64,000 nucleotides of DNA from Salipiger profundus (GTDB taxonomy: Bacteria; Pseudomonadota; Alphaproteobacteria; Rhodobacterales; Rhodobacteraceae), in the NCBI RefSeq assembly GCF_001969385.1, contig NZ_CP014798.1:1-64000 (forward strand). Reading direction: 5' to 3'. Numbering within the stretch: position 1 is the first letter of the stretch; each line of letters begins with the position of its first letter. Shown here in pieces: positions 51,546 to 60,980 of the stretch. The translations under genes and the position numbers were made by a program. Below the pieces are notes generated by a model. The model saw only the letters and a list, made by a program, of their open reading frames with translations. It made no database searches and was not told the origin of the DNA.

Positions 51546-53891
51546 CTAGATACGAACGCCGCGAAGGCGCAGCGAATTGAGCACCACCGAGATTGACGAC
51601 GCGCTCATGGCGAAGGCAGCAAACATCGGACTGATGAGGATGCCAAAGAAGGGAAACAGAACTCCCGCCGCGACCGGCACGCCGGAGGCGTTGTAGATCA
51701 GCGCGAAGAACAGGTTCTGGCGGATGTTGCGCATCGTGGCCCGGGCGAGCCGCCGCGCACGCACGATACCATCAAGGTTGCCCTTGACCAGCGTGACGCC
51801 CGCGCTTTCGATGGCCACATCGGCGCCGGTGCCCATGGCGATGCCGACATCGGCCTGCGCGAGCGCGGGGGCGTCGTTGACGCCATCCCCGGCCATGGCG
51901 ACCTTGTGGCCCGCCTCTTGCAACTCAAGGATGATCCGCGCCTTGTCCTCCGGCAGCACGTCGGCCCGGATCTCATCGATTCCGAGCCGCGTGCCGATGG
52001 CCTTGGCCGTGCGTTCGTTGTCGCCGGTCGCCATGATGACGCGGAACCCCAGTTCATGCAGATCCTCGATGGCTTCTGGCGTGGTCTCCTTCACTGGGTC
52101 GGCGACAGCAACTAGACCGGCGATCTCGCCATCCAGCACAACGAACATGACCGTCTCGCCTTCGTCGCGGCGGGCATTGGCCTTGGCGGTCAACGCGCCC
52201 GCCTCGAGCCCCAATTCGCGGATCATCGCCAAATTGCCGAGCGCGACCGCTTTGCCGTCAACGACCCCCTTGACGCCCTTGCCAGTGACCGCCTCGAAGT
52301 CCCGTGCCTCGTCCATTTTGACATCTCGCTCCTCCGCACCCCTGACGATCGCTTCGGCCAAGGGGTGCTCCGATCCGCGCTCAAGCGATGCGGCGAGACG
52401 CAAGACCTCGGCTTCGTCGTGGCCGGGTTGCGGGAGTACGTCGACAAGCCGCGGCTTGCCTTCGGTCAACGTGCCGGTCTTGTCGACGATCAGGGTATCG
52501 ACTTTCTCGAACCGCTCCAGCGCCTCGGCGTTCTTGATCAGCACCCCTGCCTGAGCGCCCCGTCCTGTCGCTGTCATGATCGACATCGGTGTCGCCAGGC
52601 CAAGCGCACAAGGACAGGCGATGATCAGAACCGCCACCGCCGAAATCAATGCGTAGGAAAGCGCAGGCGCGGGCCCCCAGATCGCCCAGGCGATGAAGGA
52701 CAGGACCGCGATACCGATGACGGCCGGAACGAAATATCCCGCCACCTTGTCGGCGTATTTCTGGATCGGGGCGCGCGAGCGCTGCGCGTTCGACACCATC
52801 TCGACAATTTGAGCCAGCATCGTGTCGGACCCGACACGCGTCGCCTCCATCACCAGACTGCCGGTGCCATTGATCGTCGCGCCGGTCAGCGGGTCGCCCT
52901 CGGTCTTCTCGACCGGCACGGGTTCACCGGAGATCATGCTTTCGTCGACCGAGGACCGGCCGTCCAGAACCACGCCATCGACCGGCACCTTGTCACCGGG
53001 CCGCACGCGCAGCCGGTCCCCGACTTGCACGTCCTCCAGCGGGATTTCCTCCTCGGATCCGTCGTCCCGGATGACCCGCGCGGTCTTTGCCGCCATGTCG
53101 AGAAGCGCGCGGATCGCCTTGCCGGTCCCCTCGCGGGCGCGTAGTTCCATCACCTGGCCGAGCAGCACCAGCGTCACGATCACCGCCGCCGCCTCGAAAT
53201 AGACGCCGACATGGCCTTCGGAGTCTCGGAACCCATCAGGGAATATGTCCGGTGCGAGAACGGCAACGACGCTGAAGAGCCAGGCGGCAAGAACGCCCAT
53301 GCCGATCAGGGAGAACATGTTGAGGTTCAATGTGCGGAACGAAATCCATCCGCGTTCCAGAAACGGCCAGCCGCACCACAAGACCACTGGCGTTGCCAGG
53401 ATCAATTCGATCCATTGTGTGGTGCTTTCGCCAAAAAAAGTCCGGACTGCGGGGAAACCGACGAATGGCCCCATCGTGAGGACAAGGAGCGGGATCGTCA
53501 GGACTGTGCCGACCCAGAACCGCCGTGTGAAATCCACCAGTTCGGGGTTTGGACCTTCATCGCCCGGCACACCGGATTCCAGTTCCAATCCCATACCACA
53601 GATCGGACACGCGCCCGGATCAGGCTGCCGCACCTGAGGGTGCATCGGGCAGGTGAAAATGGGACCATCATGTCCTGTAGGAACCAGATCATATCGGCCA
53701 TCGGCCGGCGTGGCACCCGCGTGGTGTTCGTGATGATCATGTGCTGAATGGACCTCGAGCTCCGATTCCGGCACGAGGTGCATCCCGCATTTCGGACAAT
53801 TGCCGGGCTCGTCCTGCCGCACCTCAGGGTGCATGGGGCAAACGAATACCGAAGAAGCTGCTGTGGTTTCAGAACTGTCGGGAGTGCTCAT
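51546..53891 (-). CDS. copA: Copper-exporting P1B-type ATPase with two N-terminal heavy-metal-binding zinc-ribbon repeats
   Basis: 781 residues from ATG 53891 (SD GGAAAGGA). Two repeats of the type CPMHPxVRQxxPGxCPxCGMxL start the protein ([20 protein letters not shown] and [20 protein letters not shown]), in place of a classical HMA domain. The membrane motif is [12 protein letters not shown], phosphorylation [12 protein letters not shown], hinge [14 protein letters not shown] plus the downstream helix pattern ([33 protein letters not shown]) place it with Cu(I)-exporting CopA. The promoter upstream looks CueR-type. Confidence 0.93.
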   Translation of the reverse strand: MSTPDSSETTAASSVFVCPMHPEVRQDEPGNCPKCGMHLVPESELEVHSAHDHHEHHAGATPADGRYDLVPTGHDGPIFTCPMHPQVRQPDPGACPICGMGLELESGVPGDEGPNPELVDFTRRFWVGTVLTIPLLVLTMGPFVGFPAVRTFFGESTTQWIELILATPVVLWCGWPFLERGWISFRTLNLNMFSLIGMGVLAAWLFSVVAVLAPDIFPDGFRDSEGHVGVYFEAAAVIVTLVLLGQVMELRAREGTGKAIRALLDMAAKTARVIRDDGSEEEIPLEDVQVGDRLRVRPGDKVPVDGVVLDGRSSVDESMISGEPVPVEKTEGDPLTGATINGTGSLVMEATRVGSDTMLAQIVEMVSNAQRSRAPIQKYADKVAGYFVPAVIGIAVLSFIAWAIWGPAPALSYALISAVAVLIIACPCALGLATPMSIMTATGRGAQAGVLIKNAEALERFEKVDTLIVDKTGTLTEGKPRLVDVLPQPGHDEAEVLRLAASLERGSEHPLAEAIVRGAEERDVKMDEARDFEAVTGKGVKGVVDGKAVALGNLAMIRELGLEAGALTAKANARRDEGETVMFVVLDGEIAGLVAVADPVKETTPEAIEDLHELGFRVIMATGDNERTAKAIGTRLGIDEIRADVLPEDKARIILELQEAGHKVAMAGDGVNDAPALAQADVGIAMGTGADVAIESAGVTLVKGNLDGIVRARRLARATMRNIRQNLFFALIYNASGVPVAAGVLFPFFGILISPMFAAFAMSASSISVVLNSLRLRGVRI

Positions 53892-53920
53892 TTTGCGGTC
53901 CTTTCCGAGAATGCTTCTCT

Positions 53921-53951
53921 TGCCTAGGGCTTCCATCCGCGGGAGGGTCAA
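53921..53951 (-). promoter_or_regulatory. CueR-type promoter of copA
   Basis: Minus strand: -35 TTGACC (53946-53951), a 19-bp spacer containing CTCCCGCGGATGGAAG, -10 TAGGCA (53921-53926). The dyad is a CCTCCC...GGAAG type, not the CTACAGT type of the other MerR sites, so a different MerR-family regulator (CueR) is expected; none is encoded in this window. Confidence 0.65.
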
Positions 53952-53969
53952 GAGAGATCAGTACGGCGA

Positions 53970-54890
53970 TTACATTGCGGCTCTGCGGGGTGGCGCTGTC
54001 CGGCCCCGTTCCCGCCGGGCGAACACGATCAACGCCAGCCCGACCAGCGCCATTGGCATGGAGAGCAACTGGCCCATGGTCAAACCCCACTCACCAAAAT
54101 GAAGCGCATGGCCGATCGGGTTGTCCGCCGTCACAAATTGTTGGTCCGGTTGCCGGAACATCTCGACGAAACTTCGGGCAAGACCATAGCCGGTCAGAAA
54201 CACGCCAGCCAAGGCACCGGGCATTTTCAGCCAGCCCCGGCCCCAAGCGAGATAAATGAGCAGTATTCCAAGAATGAGCCCCTCCAATACCGCCTCGTAC
54301 AGCTGGGACGGGTGTCGGGCGCAGAGGCCGCTAACCCCTGGGCAGGCCTGCGCGACTTCGCCGGGAAAGATCACCGCCCAGGGAACGTCCGTTGGACGCC
54401 CCCACAACTCATTGTTGGTGAAGTTCGCCAGCCTTCCAAGAAACAAGCCTGGTGGTGTTGCCAAAGCCAGCAAGTCGCCAGTGCTGAGCAATGACGCGTT
54501 CTGTCTAAGGCAGAACAGCAAGGCCGCGATGACAACTCCCGCGAACCCCCCGTGGAAAGACATGCCGCCTTGCCAGACCATCAGAATTTCCAAGGGATTG
54601 GCGAGATAATATGCGGGCTGGTAGAACAGTACAAAGCCCAGGCGACCACCAGCAATCACGCCGATGATGATCCACGTCAGAAGATCTTCGATCTGCGTTC
54701 GGTCAAGCGGCGGTCCAGCTGACGTCCAGAGCGCGGGACGGCTTATGGCACTCGAACAAATGCGCCAGCCAATCAGGATACCGAAGATATAGGCTAGCGC
54801 GTACCAGCGGAGTGCGAATGTGACCCCCCCGATGTCGAAGGAGAAGAGGTCGGTTCCAATATCCGGAAATGGCAATCCCGCTGGCAGCAC
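53970..54890 (-). CDS. lgt: Prolipoprotein diacylglyceryl transferase
   Basis: 306 residues, seven membrane helices. Family signature [19 protein letters not shown] with the upstream [39 protein letters not shown] and [14 protein letters not shown] are all present. It attaches the diacylglycerol to prolipoprotein Cys, the first step completed by LspA and Lnt. Complete. It lies 79 bp upstream of copA on the same strand. Confidence 0.93.
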   Translation of the reverse strand: MLPAGLPFPDIGTDLFSFDIGGVTFALRWYALAYIFGILIGWRICSSAISRPALWTSAGPPLDRTQIEDLLTWIIIGVIAGGRLGFVLFYQPAYYLANPLEILMVWQGGMSFHGGFAGVVIAALLFCLRQNASLLSTGDLLALATPPGLFLGRLANFTNNELWGRPTDVPWAVIFPGEVAQACPGVSGLCARHPSQLYEAVLEGLILGILLIYLAWGRGWLKMPGALAGVFLTGYGLARSFVEMFRQPDQQFVTADNPIGHALHFGEWGLTMGQLLSMPMALVGLALIVFARRERGRTAPPRRAAM

Positions 54891-54936
54891 TGGGTGAGTT
54901 CCTCATCAGGAATTTACGTGGGGATTAGATGGCATT

Positions 54937-54964
54937 GATCGAGCACCGCTAAAGGCGCTCGATC
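54937..54964 (-). terminator. Hairpin between the DUF302 gene and lgt
   Basis: GATCGAGC (54937-54944) and GCTCGATC (54957-54964) form a perfect 8-bp stem with a 12-base loop, on the minus-strand transcript just after the DUF302 stop codon. There is no U-tract, so termination is only likely, not certain. Confidence 0.45.
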
Positions 54965-54995
54965 TGCGACAGGGCATCCAACGCCCATCCCGCCA

Positions 54996-55382
54996 TCACG
55001 CGGTGTCGAGGGCGTCCCGAAGGAGATCGCGGACTTCGCCGGCGACCGCGTCCAGGTCTTGGTTCTGCACCGCCTGCATCGAAGCGACAGGATCGACCGC
55101 GCTGACCTCGGTGTCGCCGTCCAGTTGCCGCAGGATAACATTGCAGGGAAGCATCGCACCGATGCGAGGCTCGATCTCGATGGCTTTGTGCGCCATGCCC
55201 GGATTACAGGCCCCCAAGATGCGGTAAGGCGGCATGTCCGCATCAAGTTTCTTTTTCATCGTCGCTTTGACGTCAATCTCAGTCAGAACGCCGAAGCCCT
55301 TGTCTGCCAAAGCATCCCGAACACGCATCTCTGCGTCATCGATTTTGGTGTCTTTCAGGACGCGATCATAGGTATAGGCCAT
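54996..55382 (-). CDS. DUF302 protein
   Basis: 128 residues from ATG 55382 (frame open to 55418; GGAAAA precedes the ATG). DUF302 motifs: VRDALADKGFGVLTEIDVKATM, YRILGACNPGMAHKAIEIEPRIGAMLPCNVIL (in pieces), with conserved Cys in ACNP and PCNV. The fold resembles TATA-box-like or ferredoxin-like metal-linked domains; function is unknown but it is frequent in metal and copper clusters. Confidence 0.9.
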   Translation of the reverse strand: MAYTYDRVLKDTKIDDAEMRVRDALADKGFGVLTEIDVKATMKKKLDADMPPYRILGACNPGMAHKAIEIEPRIGAMLPCNVILRQLDGDTEVSAVDPVASMQAVQNQDLDAVAGEVRDLLRDALDTA

Positions 55383-55522
55383 GGGAATTTTCCTTTCCGT
55401 GTCTCTATTTGTTGGCATACCGAGGCTAAACGGTTCAGGTCGCGGTTCGGTTCAATGTCCCGACCGCGAATGGTTTTGGGGTTGTGAGGACGGGTGCCGG
55501 AAAAAAACCGGCACCCATTGGC

Positions 55523-56131
55523 TCAGTTGTCCTGCATCATGGAGCCGTTGCCCATGCCCTGACCGTTGCCAGGCCGCGCAGGCGCATCTGCCATATTCGA
55601 CCGCATCATCTGCATCCGCTCCATCCTATCGGCAGGAGCGGCCATCTCTTCCGGCGTCACCGCGCCGTCGCCATCGGCATCGAGGTGTTGGAAGCGATCC
55701 ACCATCATTTCGCGGATCATCGCGCTGTGGAGAGCTTCAAACTCGGTAATCGAGAGGCTTCCATCCCCGTCGCTGTCAAACTCGGAAAGCTTGGCCTGCA
55801 GCTGCGTGCGCATTTCTTCCGGCGTCGTTGTGCCGTCTCCATCAGTGTCGAACATTTGCATCATGCCGCCAGCCATGCCTGGGCTCATCATACCACTGCC
55901 CATGCCTGCGCCCATCATGCCTGCGCCCATCATGTTTCCGTGCATGCGCTTCATCATGTCCATCATTCCGCCCATGTTCCCCATCATACCGGGACCACCG
56001 TTCTGCATCATGCCTGGTCCGCTCTGGGCGCCAAATTGTCCCCCACGCCCGTGGTTGGCGTCCGCGAATGCGGCACCGCCAAGGGCGGTTGCAGCCAGGG
56101 TCATTGCAGCGAGTAAAGTGTTGCGTTTCAT
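55523..56131 (-). CDS. Secreted EF-hand protein with Met-rich domain
   Basis: 202 residues from ATG 56131. Signal peptide ends near AFADA (residue 24). Residues 41-93 contain 21 Met residues in 53 positions (runs such as GPGMM, GGMMDMM, GAGMMGAGMGSGMM), a typical Cu(I)/Ag(I)-binding composition. Three canonical EF-hand loops follow: DTDGDGTTTPEE (95-106), DSDGDGSLSITE (119-130) and DADGDGAVTPEE (151-162). A combined calcium- and copper-binding periplasmic protein, probably a sink or sensor for copper. Confidence 0.88.
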   Translation of the reverse strand: MKRNTLLAAMTLAATALGGAAFADANHGRGGQFGAQSGPGMMQNGGPGMMGNMGGMMDMMKRMHGNMMGAGMMGAGMGSGMMSPGMAGGMMQMFDTDGDGTTTPEEMRTQLQAKLSEFDSDGDGSLSITEFEALHSAMIREMMVDRFQHLDADGDGAVTPEEMAAPADRMERMQMMRSNMADAPARPGNGQGMGNGSMMQDN

Positions 56132-56456
56132 TTCGATCACCTCGTGTCAGTGTTGCGATACCCAGCATATGGGGGGCACCTGCAGATGCGGAATGCCACG
56201 CGAGCCGGTGTTTTGTATCGCGAGGTCACAAAGGCGGGGTCTGTTACAAATTGCGACAAATCAATTCGGGGCGAACGCTCCTCTTCATCTGAAACATGCG
56301 ATATCCAGAAAAAAAGGTGTCGAGGATCCGTATACCAACCGAAACCGAACCCATGTTTCGGTAGAGGTGAAATCCGGAAGAGTTGATGTCGAGATTGCTA
56401 GAGGCCCTGAATATCCCGAAAATTCAATCATTCAACCCATGGCAGGAGGCTGCAGG
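56132..56456. other. 325-bp intergenic region between divergent genes
   Basis: No gene is seen. It must hold the promoters of the EF-hand gene (minus) and the lipoprotein gene (plus). Pairs of GAAATCC/GAGATTGCTAGAGG-like blocks occur near 56369-56405 but no MerR-type 19-bp spaced promoter was found. Confidence 0.45.
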
Positions 56457-57086
56457 GTGCTCTTTTTGAACCGCATTTTCTCAGTTCTAACCTTGGTAAT
56501 TTTGGCGGGGTGCGGTGCAGGAAACGACATGCGCCCGGATGCTTCAGCCGAAGTCATCAGTAGCGCATCCTACCGTCACGATGGACCGGCCGCGCTGACG
56601 TTGTACACCATGATCAACAACAGGTCCGGGGCGGGTGCGCATAGCAGCGTCATGATTAATGGGTCGCAGCGTGTTATCTTCGATCCGGCAGGAACGGTCC
56701 GGCTGAGCGCTGTACCGGAACGGGGAGATGTGCTTTATGGCATTACTCCACAAGTGGCCGATTTTTATGCGCGGGCTCATGCTCGCGAGACCTACCATGT
56801 CGTCATACAAGAGATCGATGTGTCTCCCGAAGTCGCGGAGCAGGCTTTGCGCCTTGCAATTGCCAGCGGCCCAGCCGCTTCCGGTTTTTGTAGTGCCAGT
56901 ACCTCCGCGGTACTCAGACAATTACCAGGATTTGAATCCATCGGACGCACATTTTTTCCAAAGCGCCTGATGGCGGATTTTGGCAAGTTGCCGGGCGTGC
57001 GAACCACAAAGCTGTTCGAGAACGATGAGGACGACAAATCCGTAGCGATCGCACAGTTCGAAAGTTCACTTGCGACACAGCCGTGA
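56457..57086 (+). CDS. Lipoprotein of unknown function with papain-like features
   Basis: 209 residues from GTG 56457, with AGGAGG seven bases upstream; ATG 56439 is in frame but overlaps that SD. Lipobox in LTLVILAGCGAG. The mature part has HSSVMINGSQRVIFDPAG and SGFCSASTSAVLRQLPGF, His/Cys blocks that recall NlpC/P60- or DUF4105-like folds, but the match is loose. The TGA stop lies in the 8-bp target duplication of the IS66 element, so the insertion left the gene intact to its last codon. Confidence 0.7.
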   Translation: MLFLNRIFSVLTLVILAGCGAGNDMRPDASAEVISSASYRHDGPAALTLYTMINNRSGAGAHSSVMINGSQRVIFDPAGTVRLSAVPERGDVLYGITPQVADFYARAHARETYHVVIQEIDVSPEVAEQALRLAIASGPAASGFCSASTSAVLRQLPGFESIGRTFFPKRLMADFGKLPGVRTTKLFENDEDDKSVAIAQFESSLATQP

Positions 57087-57176
57087 GTGTTGTAAACGCT
57101 GTCGCCGCCCCACATTGCCGACGGGATCAGCCATTGCGAGTTGATACGCATCCAAAGAGAAGGAGTGCGTTTCGCA

Positions 57177-57587
57177 ATGTTCGCAAAGAGTTCGTTTCTC
57201 ACGGCGCTTGGTGTTGAAGTCTTCGCTTCTGGCCAGAGGCGTTGGCCGGATCACGTTAAGGCGCAGGCGGTGGCCGAGACGCTGGAGCCCGGGGCGACGG
57301 TGTCGGGTGTCGCGGCGCGTTACGAGATCATGCCGAGTCAGCTGACGGCGTGGCGGCGGCTGGCCAAGGAGGGCAAGCTCGTCTTGCCCGCGGTGGAGGT
57401 CAACGAAGCTGTCTTCGCACCTCTGGTGGTCTGCGACGAGATCACGGCGGCCTCTGAGGCTGAACCGCCAAGCGCCGGGACGCCGATCAGGATTGTGCGG
57501 GGTACGGTCATCATCGAACTCGCGAAGGATGCGCCCGCCGCCCGGATCGCCGAGATCGTCCACGCCTTGGAGGCGCATCCATGTTGA
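57177..57587 (+). CDS. tnpA: IS66 accessory protein TnpA
   Basis: 136 residues from ATG 57177 (AAGGAG upstream; TTG 57141 in frame). Helix-turn-helix in VKAQAVAETLEPGATVSGVAARYEIMPSQLTAWRR (in pieces), as in IS66 ORF1 proteins; acidic C-terminus. It overlaps tnpB by 7 bp. Confidence 0.9.
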   Translation: MFAKSSFLTALGVEVFASGQRRWPDHVKAQAVAETLEPGATVSGVAARYEIMPSQLTAWRRLAKEGKLVLPAVEVNEAVFAPLVVCDEITAASEAEPPSAGTPIRIVRGTVIIELAKDAPAARIAEIVHALEAHPC

Positions 57588-57934
57588 TGCCCTCGCAGGG
57601 TGTGCGGATCCTGGTGGCGACGAAGCCGGTCGACTTCCGCAAAGGCCATGATGGCCTCGCGGCGCTGGTGCAGTCGATGCTGGCCGAGGACCCGTTCACT
57701 GGCACGGTCTTCGTGTTCCGCTCGAAGCGCGCCGACCGGTTGAAGATCCTGTTCTGGGACGGCAGTGGTTTGGTCATGGCCTACAAGCGGCTTGAGGAAA
57801 GCACATTCACCTGGCCTTCGATCCGTGACGGGGCCATGACCCTGAACCGCGCACAGTTCGAGGCCATGTTCGCCGGCCTGGACTGGCGCCGGGTGCGGTC
57901 ACTGGAGGTCCGCCGTCCGGCTGTGGCAGAGTGA
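57581..57934 (+). CDS. tnpB: IS66 accessory protein TnpB
   Basis: 117 residues. It carries the IS66 Orf2 signature VRILVATKPVDFRKGHDGLAALV (two parts) and LKILFWDGSGLVMAYKRLEEST. Required for transposition together with TnpA and TnpC; exact role not known. Confidence 0.95.
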   Translation: MLMPSQGVRILVATKPVDFRKGHDGLAALVQSMLAEDPFTGTVFVFRSKRADRLKILFWDGSGLVMAYKRLEESTFTWPSIRDGAMTLNRAQFEAMFAGLDWRRVRSLEVRRPAVAE

Positions 57935-57988
57935 CTCACCGCGCTGAATAGCCGGACATCGGCACCCCGGGCGCAGTATCATCCGCCC

Positions 57989-59539
57989 ATGTCCAGCGCA
58001 CCGCCCATCGACCTGTCCGCGATCCCCGAGAGCCAGCGCACCGCCGTGCTGGCGCTGTTGCAGGAGAACGGCGCGCTGAAGGACGCCAACCGGCGGCTGG
58101 AGCATCTCGTCGCTGAACTGAACCATGTCGTGCATGGCAAACGCTCTGAGAAGCTGAGCGAGGACGACCGGCAACTGGCCTTCGAAGACCTGGAAACAGC
58201 CGTCGCCGAGGTCGAGACCCGCAAGGAGCAGGCCGCGCCGTCTACCACGACGCCGCGCCGGACGCGTCAGCGCAACCTTGGCCATTTGCCCGCGGGCTTG
58301 CCGCGTATCGAACGGGTCCTCGAGCCGGCCAGCTTCGATTGCCCCTGCGGTTGCGGCCGGATGCACCGGATCGGCGAGGACCGCACCGAGCGCCTGGACA
58401 TCGTGCCTGCGCAGCTCCGCGTGCTGGTCGACATCCGGCCGAAGTATGCCTGCCGCATCTGTTCGGATGGCGTCACTCAGGCACCTGCCGCGCCCTGGCT
58501 GATTGAAGGCGGTCTTCCAACTGAGGGTGCCATTGCACATGTGTTGGTCTCGAAGTTCGCGGACCACCTGCCATTTTACAGGCAGAGCCAGATCCTGGCG
58601 CGCTCCGGCATCCAGGTCGACCGCAGCACACTGGCGGACTGGGCCGGCACTGCAGCCTTCCATCTTGGCCCCGTGGTCGATCGGCTAACCGAGCATCTCA
58701 AGTCCTCGGGCAAACTGTTCATGGACGAGACCACGGCCCCGGTGCTGGATCCAGGCCGAGGGCGAACCAAGACGGGATACTTCTGGGCGCTTGCCCGAGA
58801 TGACCGCGGATGGGGCGGAGAAGACCCGCCCGGTGTCGTGTTCACCTACCATCCCAGCCGCGCCGGGGCGCATGCAGAGCAGATCCTCCAGGGCTTCGAC
58901 GGCACCCTCCAGCTCGACGGCTACACCGGTTACGACCGCCTCACACGCACGTCCCGCAAGGGCGGCGCGCCGATCACGGTTGCCCACTGCTGGGCACACG
59001 CTCGCCGCAAGCTGAAGGAAGTCTTCGACCGGGATGGATCCGAGATCGCTGCCGAGGGGCTGCGCCGCATTGCCGAGCTCTACCGCATCGAGGCCGAGAT
59101 CCGCGGCATGGGCTCAGGCCAACGCCTGTCGGCCCGCCAGACCCGCAGCGTGCCCCTCGTGGCCGAGTTCGGTGATTGGCTGCAGGCACAGCGCCTGCGT
59201 ATCTCGGCCAAGTCGCGCCTGGGCGAAAAGCTGACCTACATCCATCGCCAGTGGCGCGGCCTGCAGACCTTCCTTCACGACGGCCGCGTCGAGATCGACT
59301 CCAATGCCGTCGAGAACCTGATCCGCCCGATTGCGCTCACGCGGAAGAATGCTCTCTTCGCCGGCCACGACGAGGGTGGCCGCACCTGGGCCCGCATCGC
59401 CTCCCTGACCGCCACCGCGAAGATCAACGGCGTCGAGCCCTTCGCCTACATCAAGGCGACCCTCGAAGCCATCGCCGCCGGTCACCCCGCCAGCAGGATC
59501 GACGAGCTCCTGCCATGGAACTTGAACCCGTCAAGCTGA
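57989..59539 (+). CDS. tnpC: IS66 transposase TnpC
   Basis: 516 residues. N-terminal leucine-zipper-like stretch and IS66 zinc-finger region (FDCPCGCGRMHRIGEDRTERLD in part, YACRICSDGV), then the DDE core with FMDETTAPVLDPGRGRTKTGYFWAL (two parts), LQLDGYTGYDRL and the C-terminal Glu in VEIDSNAVENLIRPIALTRKNALFAGHDEGG (in pieces). Intact. Confidence 0.95.
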   Translation: MSSAPPIDLSAIPESQRTAVLALLQENGALKDANRRLEHLVAELNHVVHGKRSEKLSEDDRQLAFEDLETAVAEVETRKEQAAPSTTTPRRTRQRNLGHLPAGLPRIERVLEPASFDCPCGCGRMHRIGEDRTERLDIVPAQLRVLVDIRPKYACRICSDGVTQAPAAPWLIEGGLPTEGAIAHVLVSKFADHLPFYRQSQILARSGIQVDRSTLADWAGTAAFHLGPVVDRLTEHLKSSGKLFMDETTAPVLDPGRGRTKTGYFWALARDDRGWGGEDPPGVVFTYHPSRAGAHAEQILQGFDGTLQLDGYTGYDRLTRTSRKGGAPITVAHCWAHARRKLKEVFDRDGSEIAAEGLRRIAELYRIEAEIRGMGSGQRLSARQTRSVPLVAEFGDWLQAQRLRISAKSRLGEKLTYIHRQWRGLQTFLHDGRVEIDSNAVENLIRPIALTRKNALFAGHDEGGRTWARIASLTATAKINGVEPFAYIKATLEAIAAGHPASRIDELLPWNLNPSS

Positions 59540-59646
59540 ACAGGCGTGCCGCGGTGACAGCGCTTACTGAGTGTTCGTCCAACAATTCATTGGAAGATGT
59601 CCCTGCACGACGCAGTCCTCGGCGTGTGAGCCAAAGATGCAATAGG

Positions 59647-60312
59647 TTAGCTTCGAGCGGTAACGCTGTCTTCGGCCGAGTAAAGGAACGCCGTCGATCC
59701 GACAGCGACATTCGGATAGAGATCATTGATGTGGGCCATCACCATGCGCACGCATCCCGAACTGGCCCGGCCGCCAATGCTGCGAGGGCTCGGCGTTCCG
59801 TGAATTCGAAGGTACGTATCCCGATCTCCGACGAATAGATACAAAGCCCTGCTGCCCAAGGCATTGTTGGGGCCGGGCTCCATACCGTCGGCAAACCGCT
59901 CGTAAGCCTCCGGATCGCGTTCGATCATTGACTGCGTTGGCGTCCAGTGCGGCCATTCGACCTTTCGGCGGATCGTATAGGTGCCGGGTTCATAGAGATC
60001 GCCCTTGGCAATCGCCACCCCGTATCGCATCGCGGTGCCACCTTCCTCGATATGGTACAGATAGCGCGCGATCGCATCGACGTGAATGTCACCCGGGCGC
60101 AAACCGTCATTCGCCAAAACGCGTTGCGGCAGCAGCCTGGGATGCAGCCCCCATGGGTTGGTTGTTGCCGGGTCATAGTTGGCGGGCGTGATCTGCGCAT
60201 CCCAAGCTGCTTTTTCGGCTGTTGACGGCCAGGTCTTAGCGAATGCTGGCGAACTCAGAGACGCTGAAAACAGCGAGCCGGAAAGTGCAAGGAAGTGTCG
60301 TCTTGTAACCAT
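59647..60312 (-). CDS. L,D-transpeptidase (YkuD domain, second copy)
   Basis: 221 residues, same length as the copy at 47710 and very similar along its length; long identical blocks include HIEEGGTAMRYGVAIA, NALGSRALYLFVGDRDTYLR and SIGGRASSGCVRMVMAHIND. The signal peptide differs (MVTRRHFLALSGSLFSAS). The active Cys in SSGCVRM is intact. It is cotranscribed with dsbB (60355) upstream. Copper inhibits L,D-transpeptidases in E. coli, so extra copies in a copper island are meaningful. Confidence 0.92.
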   Translation of the reverse strand: MVTRRHFLALSGSLFSASLSSPAFAKTWPSTAEKAAWDAQITPANYDPATTNPWGLHPRLLPQRVLANDGLRPGDIHVDAIARYLYHIEEGGTAMRYGVAIAKGDLYEPGTYTIRRKVEWPHWTPTQSMIERDPEAYERFADGMEPGPNNALGSRALYLFVGDRDTYLRIHGTPSPRSIGGRASSGCVRMVMAHINDLYPNVAVGSTAFLYSAEDSVTARS

Positions 60313-60354
60313 GAAGCGAAGCCCTTTGTTTGTTTTCGATGAATGCGGGACGAT

Positions 60355-60867
60355 TCAAGAAACGTCCGCGACCCCATGCCACCGAACCTTTTGATGTCTT
60401 GCGATCGCGACCAACCAGAGGCAAGCAAGGACACCGCTTAGGATCGCGTTCCAACTGGCCATGGACAACGTCAGAAATTCCCAGACAACCTCACTGCACA
60501 GAACAAGATTGGACGTATTTGAACTGGCAGAGGGCAGCAATTCCGATACCGACATTTGGGAAACATCGAGGCCGGATCCCGTGCAAGAAGTCGGTCCCTC
60601 CCACCAGCCGCGCTCGACACCGGTATGAAACACTCCCAACGCGGATGTGCTGAGTACCGACAGGGCACCGATTATCAGGATTGGCAAAATCGGCAGAGCA
60701 AAGAGCAACAGAGCGCCCATTCCAATGGCGATTGCGTGTGGGTAGCGTTGCCAGATGCACATTGCGCACGGCGCGTACCCAAGAGCCTGGAAAACGAAGG
60801 CCCCCAACAGCAAGGCGGCTGATCCTGCCGCCGCAGTCATGCCGAGAGATTTTGGTGTCAGGGTCAA
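60355..60867 (-). CDS. dsbB: DsbB-like disulfide oxidoreductase (second copy)
   Basis: 170 residues, four helices. Redox Cys in YAPCAMCIWQRYPH and in the periplasmic loop EGPTSCTGSGLD and LVLCSEVVW. More like chromosomal alphaproteobacterial DsbB than the 140-residue copy at 36876. It is followed after 42 bp by the second L,D-transpeptidase. Confidence 0.9.
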   Translation of the reverse strand: MTLTPKSLGMTAAAGSAALLLGAFVFQALGYAPCAMCIWQRYPHAIAIGMGALLLFALPILPILIIGALSVLSTSALGVFHTGVERGWWEGPTSCTGSGLDVSQMSVSELLPSASSNTSNLVLCSEVVWEFLTLSMASWNAILSGVLACLWLVAIARHQKVRWHGVADVS

Positions 60868-60980
60868 TGAACGCTCCCATTGGCAGTCGATGGACCTGTT
60901 TCTCGCTTGTCAGGTTACGTAGACGGCGAAAGGCCTGTTATCATTCAGAGATTTGTAACGGTATGTATCCGTCTCGACCC

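Larger units (their letters stand above)
57092..59567 (+). mobile_element. IS66-family element, complete, with 8-bp target duplication
   Basis: 2476 bp. Terminal inverted repeats: left GTAAACGCTGTCGCCGC (57092-57108), right GCGGTGACAGCGCTTAC (59551-59567), 15 of 17 matching as inverted repeats. The 8-bp direct repeat TGAGTGTT flanks it exactly (57084-57091 and 59568-59575). It carries the three standard ORFs tnpA, tnpB and tnpC, all intact, so it is probably active or recently inserted. The left copy of the target repeat contains the stop codon of the lipoprotein gene. Confidence 0.95.

Noticed and set aside
55566..56456. Extension of the lipoprotein frame upstream to 55566
   Set aside because: The extension is antisense to the EF-hand gene; the SD and lipobox fix the start at 56457.
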